A DNA stretch of 61,856 bases from an uncultured Helicobacter sp. (GTDB lineage Bacteria > Campylobacterota > Campylobacteria > Campylobacterales > Helicobacteraceae). The stretch's first letter is position 1, and the number at the start of each line of letters is the position of its first letter. The notes under the pieces are model-generated. The model worked only from the letters and a program-made list of their open reading frames with translations, had not been told where the DNA came from and searched no databases. The DNA lies in assembly GCA_944325775.1 (NCBI GenBank), contig CALVBL010000009.1:1-61856 (forward strand). The letters are read 5' to 3'. The position numbers were made by a program, and so were the translations under genes. Of the stretch, positions 60,042 through 61,856 are shown one piece after another.

Positions 60042-61116
60042 TTATAGATTCTCCCTCAAAAATGCCACCATTTTGCTAAAAGGAATCTTTTCTACATTAT
60101 CATACAAATCCGTGTGGTTTGCACCCTTGATTATCAAAAGCTCAAAGCTCCTTGTTCTTACCCTTAAGTTTCTTAAAGGTATCTTCACTAAAATATCTGC
60201 TGTGCGCGTTTTCGCCATGGATTACAAGCACTGCCGAATCTATCTCATCAGCATAGGCTAAGATAGGCACATTGATGAGGGATAGTGAAGAAGTGAGATT
60301 CCAGCCGTCTGTGGAGTTTATAGAGCGTGGATGGAAGCCTCTGTCTTTGTTTTTGTAATAATCGTGGTAGTCCTTGATAAATTGTGGCTCATCGCCCCTT
60401 AGACTATCAGGCAAGCCCCCAGCCTTAGCAAAGCCGCCACTTTTAAAGTCCTTTGTTCTTTGTGTGTTTAAAGTCTCTTTAAGCTTTTTTCTCTCCTCTT
60501 TGCTATCTTGCTTATCAAAATAACCACGTGCTGCATTTCTAGGAATATCATACATTGTAGAAGTTACTATTGCTTTGATACGTGTATCCATGGCTGCTGC
60601 ATTAAGTGCAAAACCACCAAAGCCACAGATTCCCAAAATCCCTATCTTATTAGAATCCACCTTCGTGTGATTTGCCAAAAAATCCACCGCTGCAGAGAAA
60701 TCCTCTGTGTTAATATCTGGCGAAGCGACACTTTGAGGCAGGGTTTTGTTTGCTAGCGCACTCTCACCGGTGAAAGAGGGATCAAAAGCTAACGTGATAA
60801 AGCCCTGTTCGGCGAGATTCTGCGCATATAGCCCAGAAGCTTGTTCTTTTACTGCACCAAAGGGTCCGCTTATGGCGATGGCAGGCAGTTTCGCGTTTTT
60901 AGAATCTTTTAGCAGGGTTTTTGGTATGTATAAATCCCCCACCAACGCAATGCCATAGCGATTTTTAAAAATCACCTTTTGCACCTCTACCTTTTCGCTT
61001 TTAGCAAAGGTTTTATCCCAAGATTCTGACTTTGCTTGTGCCTTTGTATGCGTTTGTGCCATAGCCACACCTCCTAGTAAAAAATATGCTGTTACAAATA
61101 GTTTCAAAAACTTCAT
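60042..61116 (-). pseudogene. Secreted alpha/beta hydrolase (dienelactone-hydrolase-like), frameshifted by a 7-bp duplication
   Basis: The open frame (60142-61116, 324 aa) starts with a signal peptide (FLKLFVTAYFLLGGVAMA). It has the oxyanion region AISGPFG, the nucleophile elbow GICGFGG with Cys instead of Ser, the Asp-bearing ILAYADEID and HGENAHSRYF, then stops early at KGKNKEL. Downstream in another frame the expected ending is intact, with the catalytic His in KGANHTDLY, to a TAA at 60042. At the join GAGCTTT occurs twice in tandem; removing one copy gives KNKELLIIKGANH in frame. As read, the protein lacks its last about 33 residues and the catalytic His. A sequencing or assembly error is possible. 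Confidence 0.85.
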
Positions 61117-61125
61117 GCTCCCTCC

Positions 61126-61685
61126 TTAATACTCTAGTTTTTTAAGGATTTTAGCAGGATTGCCACCTACTATGACATTACTTGGCACATCTTTAGTTAC
61201 CACACTACCTGCGGCTATGATAGAATTATCGCCTATGCTCACACCCGGACATATCGTTACATTTATCCCTATCCACACCCTAGAGCCGATTTTCACGCCT
61301 TTACAAAAGGTGGCTTGTCGGTTATAGGGATTAAAATCATGGTTTATGGTTGTGATATTACATTTTGGTCCGATAAAGACATCATCGCCTATCTCTATAC
61401 CACCTCTATCCATAAAGGTGCAGTTTTGTTGCAAAAGGAAGTTTTTGCCCACTTTAATATTGCGTCCAAAATCCACATTAAAAGGTGGCATTATCCACGC
61501 ATTGCCCTCTAGTTTAGAATCTATAATCTCTTCAAAAATCGCCTTTGCTTCCTCCTTTCTATGCCATTGCTATTTAGCTCAAAGCATAAAGCCTGTGTCT
61601 TGCTAATAATCTCATAAATCTTACTAAACTCTGGGTCATTCATATCTACTAATGCCCCGCTTTTATCTTTTTCAAAAATGCTCAT
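61126..61685 (-). pseudogene. Maltose/galactoside O-acetyltransferase-type hexapeptide enzyme, frameshifted
   Basis: From an ATG at 61685 with AAAGGAG upstream, a frame reads MSIFEKDKSGALVDMNDPEF to about NGIE and then goes wrong. Another frame continues KEEAKAIFEEIIDSKLEGN and then IMPPFNVDFGRNIKVG, IGDDVFIGPKCNITT and VGGNPAKILK to a stop at 61126. The two halves match the N-terminal helical and C-terminal left-handed beta-helix parts of Maa/LacA acetyltransferases. One missing A in the run after ATAGAA (about 61555) explains the break. An open frame of 121 residues (61126-61491) covers only the beta-helix and lacks the acceptor-binding part. Confidence 0.8.
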
Positions 61686-61712
61686 GTGTTGCTCCTTTAG
61701 TATTTCAAATTT

Positions 61713-61856
61713 TTAAACCAAACTTTTCATATCAATCACAAACCTAAAATCCGCCTTGCCCGCAGCTACCTTCTTATATGCAGAATCTAGCTCTGTGATT
61801 TTAATAAGCTCCACTTTTGGATAAATGCTATGTTTTACCGAAAAGTCCAGCATTTC
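61713..61856 (-). CDS. Zinc-type alcohol dehydrogenase, C-terminal part (cut by window edge)
   Basis: The minus strand encodes EMLDFSVKHSIYPKVELI and then KVAAGKADFRFVIDMKSLV before TAA. This is the typical ending of YahK/cinnamyl-alcohol-dehydrogenase-type NADP-dependent medium-chain dehydrogenases. The rest lies beyond 61856. It is oriented like the two broken genes downstream of it. Confidence 0.75.
   Translation of the reverse strand, partial: EMLDFSVKHSIYPKVELIKITELDSAYKKVAAGKADFRFVIDMKSLV

Noticed and set aside
60142..60144. The TGA ending the hydrolase frame might be a selenocysteine codon, given the tRNA-Sec nearby.
   Set aside because: The homologous continuation is in a different frame, and a 7-bp tandem duplication explains the break exactly.

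Overview
The window is about 62 kb of the chromosome of an epsilonproteobacterium, almost certainly an enterohepatic-type Helicobacter. The gene blocks and protein sequences match Helicobacter/Campylobacter arrangements: ffh-rpsP-khpA-rimM-trmD-rplS, cvpA-lysS-glyA-DUF1882, cbpA-hspR-rarA, fliQ-murB, ank-katA and pta-ackA. A C. jejuni-like type II-C Cas9, a tRNA-Sec and a separate PerR-like regulator argue against H. pylori itself. I cannot name the species from sequence alone.

Layout. 0-4.4 kb: an envelope-sugar operon (membrane glycosyltransferase, galE, UDP-galactopyranose-mutase-like flavoprotein). galE is out of frame at an 11-G tract. 4.5-8.5 kb: a sodium symporter, a chemoreceptor, and the 3' part of a serine/threonine transporter. 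8.5-11.6 kb: an apparently active cas9 with no cas1, cas2 or array, whose 3' end is fused to the truncated transporter. 11.7-16.7 kb: argJ, a K+ channel, rpmB, a universal stress protein, moeA, perR. 16.8-20.4 kb: the SRP/ribosomal/tRNA-modification operon. 20.5-28.5 kb: a DUF4105 protein, a lipoprotein under a poly-T promoter, comEC, and three genes of a di-N-acetylated uronic-acid pathway (wbpB-wbpD-wbpA type). 26.9-38.4 kb: housekeeping genes on the minus strand (SPOR protein, DUF1882, glyA, lysS, cvpA, an RRM protein, a LolC/E permease, secA, ppk). 38.6-50 kb: outer-membrane proteins, ubiD, a UPF0323 lipoprotein, the HspR heat-shock operon, lpxD, dgkA, yceI. 50.3-57.4 kb: pta-ackA, an isochorismatase-type hydrolase, a PAS/chemoreceptor pair, and ankyrin-catalase. 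57.5-61.9 kb: a decayed outer-membrane gene, murB, fliQ, tRNA-Sec, luxS, two adjacent frameshifted genes and the 3' end of an alcohol dehydrogenase.

The most striking feature is the 7-mer AGAWTCT, a palindrome with a degenerate centre. It is spread over genes on both strands at many times the chance rate: 25 copies counted by eye in the first 6.1 kb, against about 1 expected. It is dense inside cas9 too, so cas9 is not a recent arrival from a genome lacking the motif. Together with comEC this suggests, as inference only, a DNA-uptake or self-recognition mark. Other notable items are two simple-repeat switches (poly-G in galE, poly-T in a lipoprotein promoter), a HAIR-like HspR operator over the cbpA promoter, paired AT-rich dyads in front of ank and katA, and a family of dispersed intergenic repeats. 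Functions are assigned from recognisable motifs and gene order; no database search was run.
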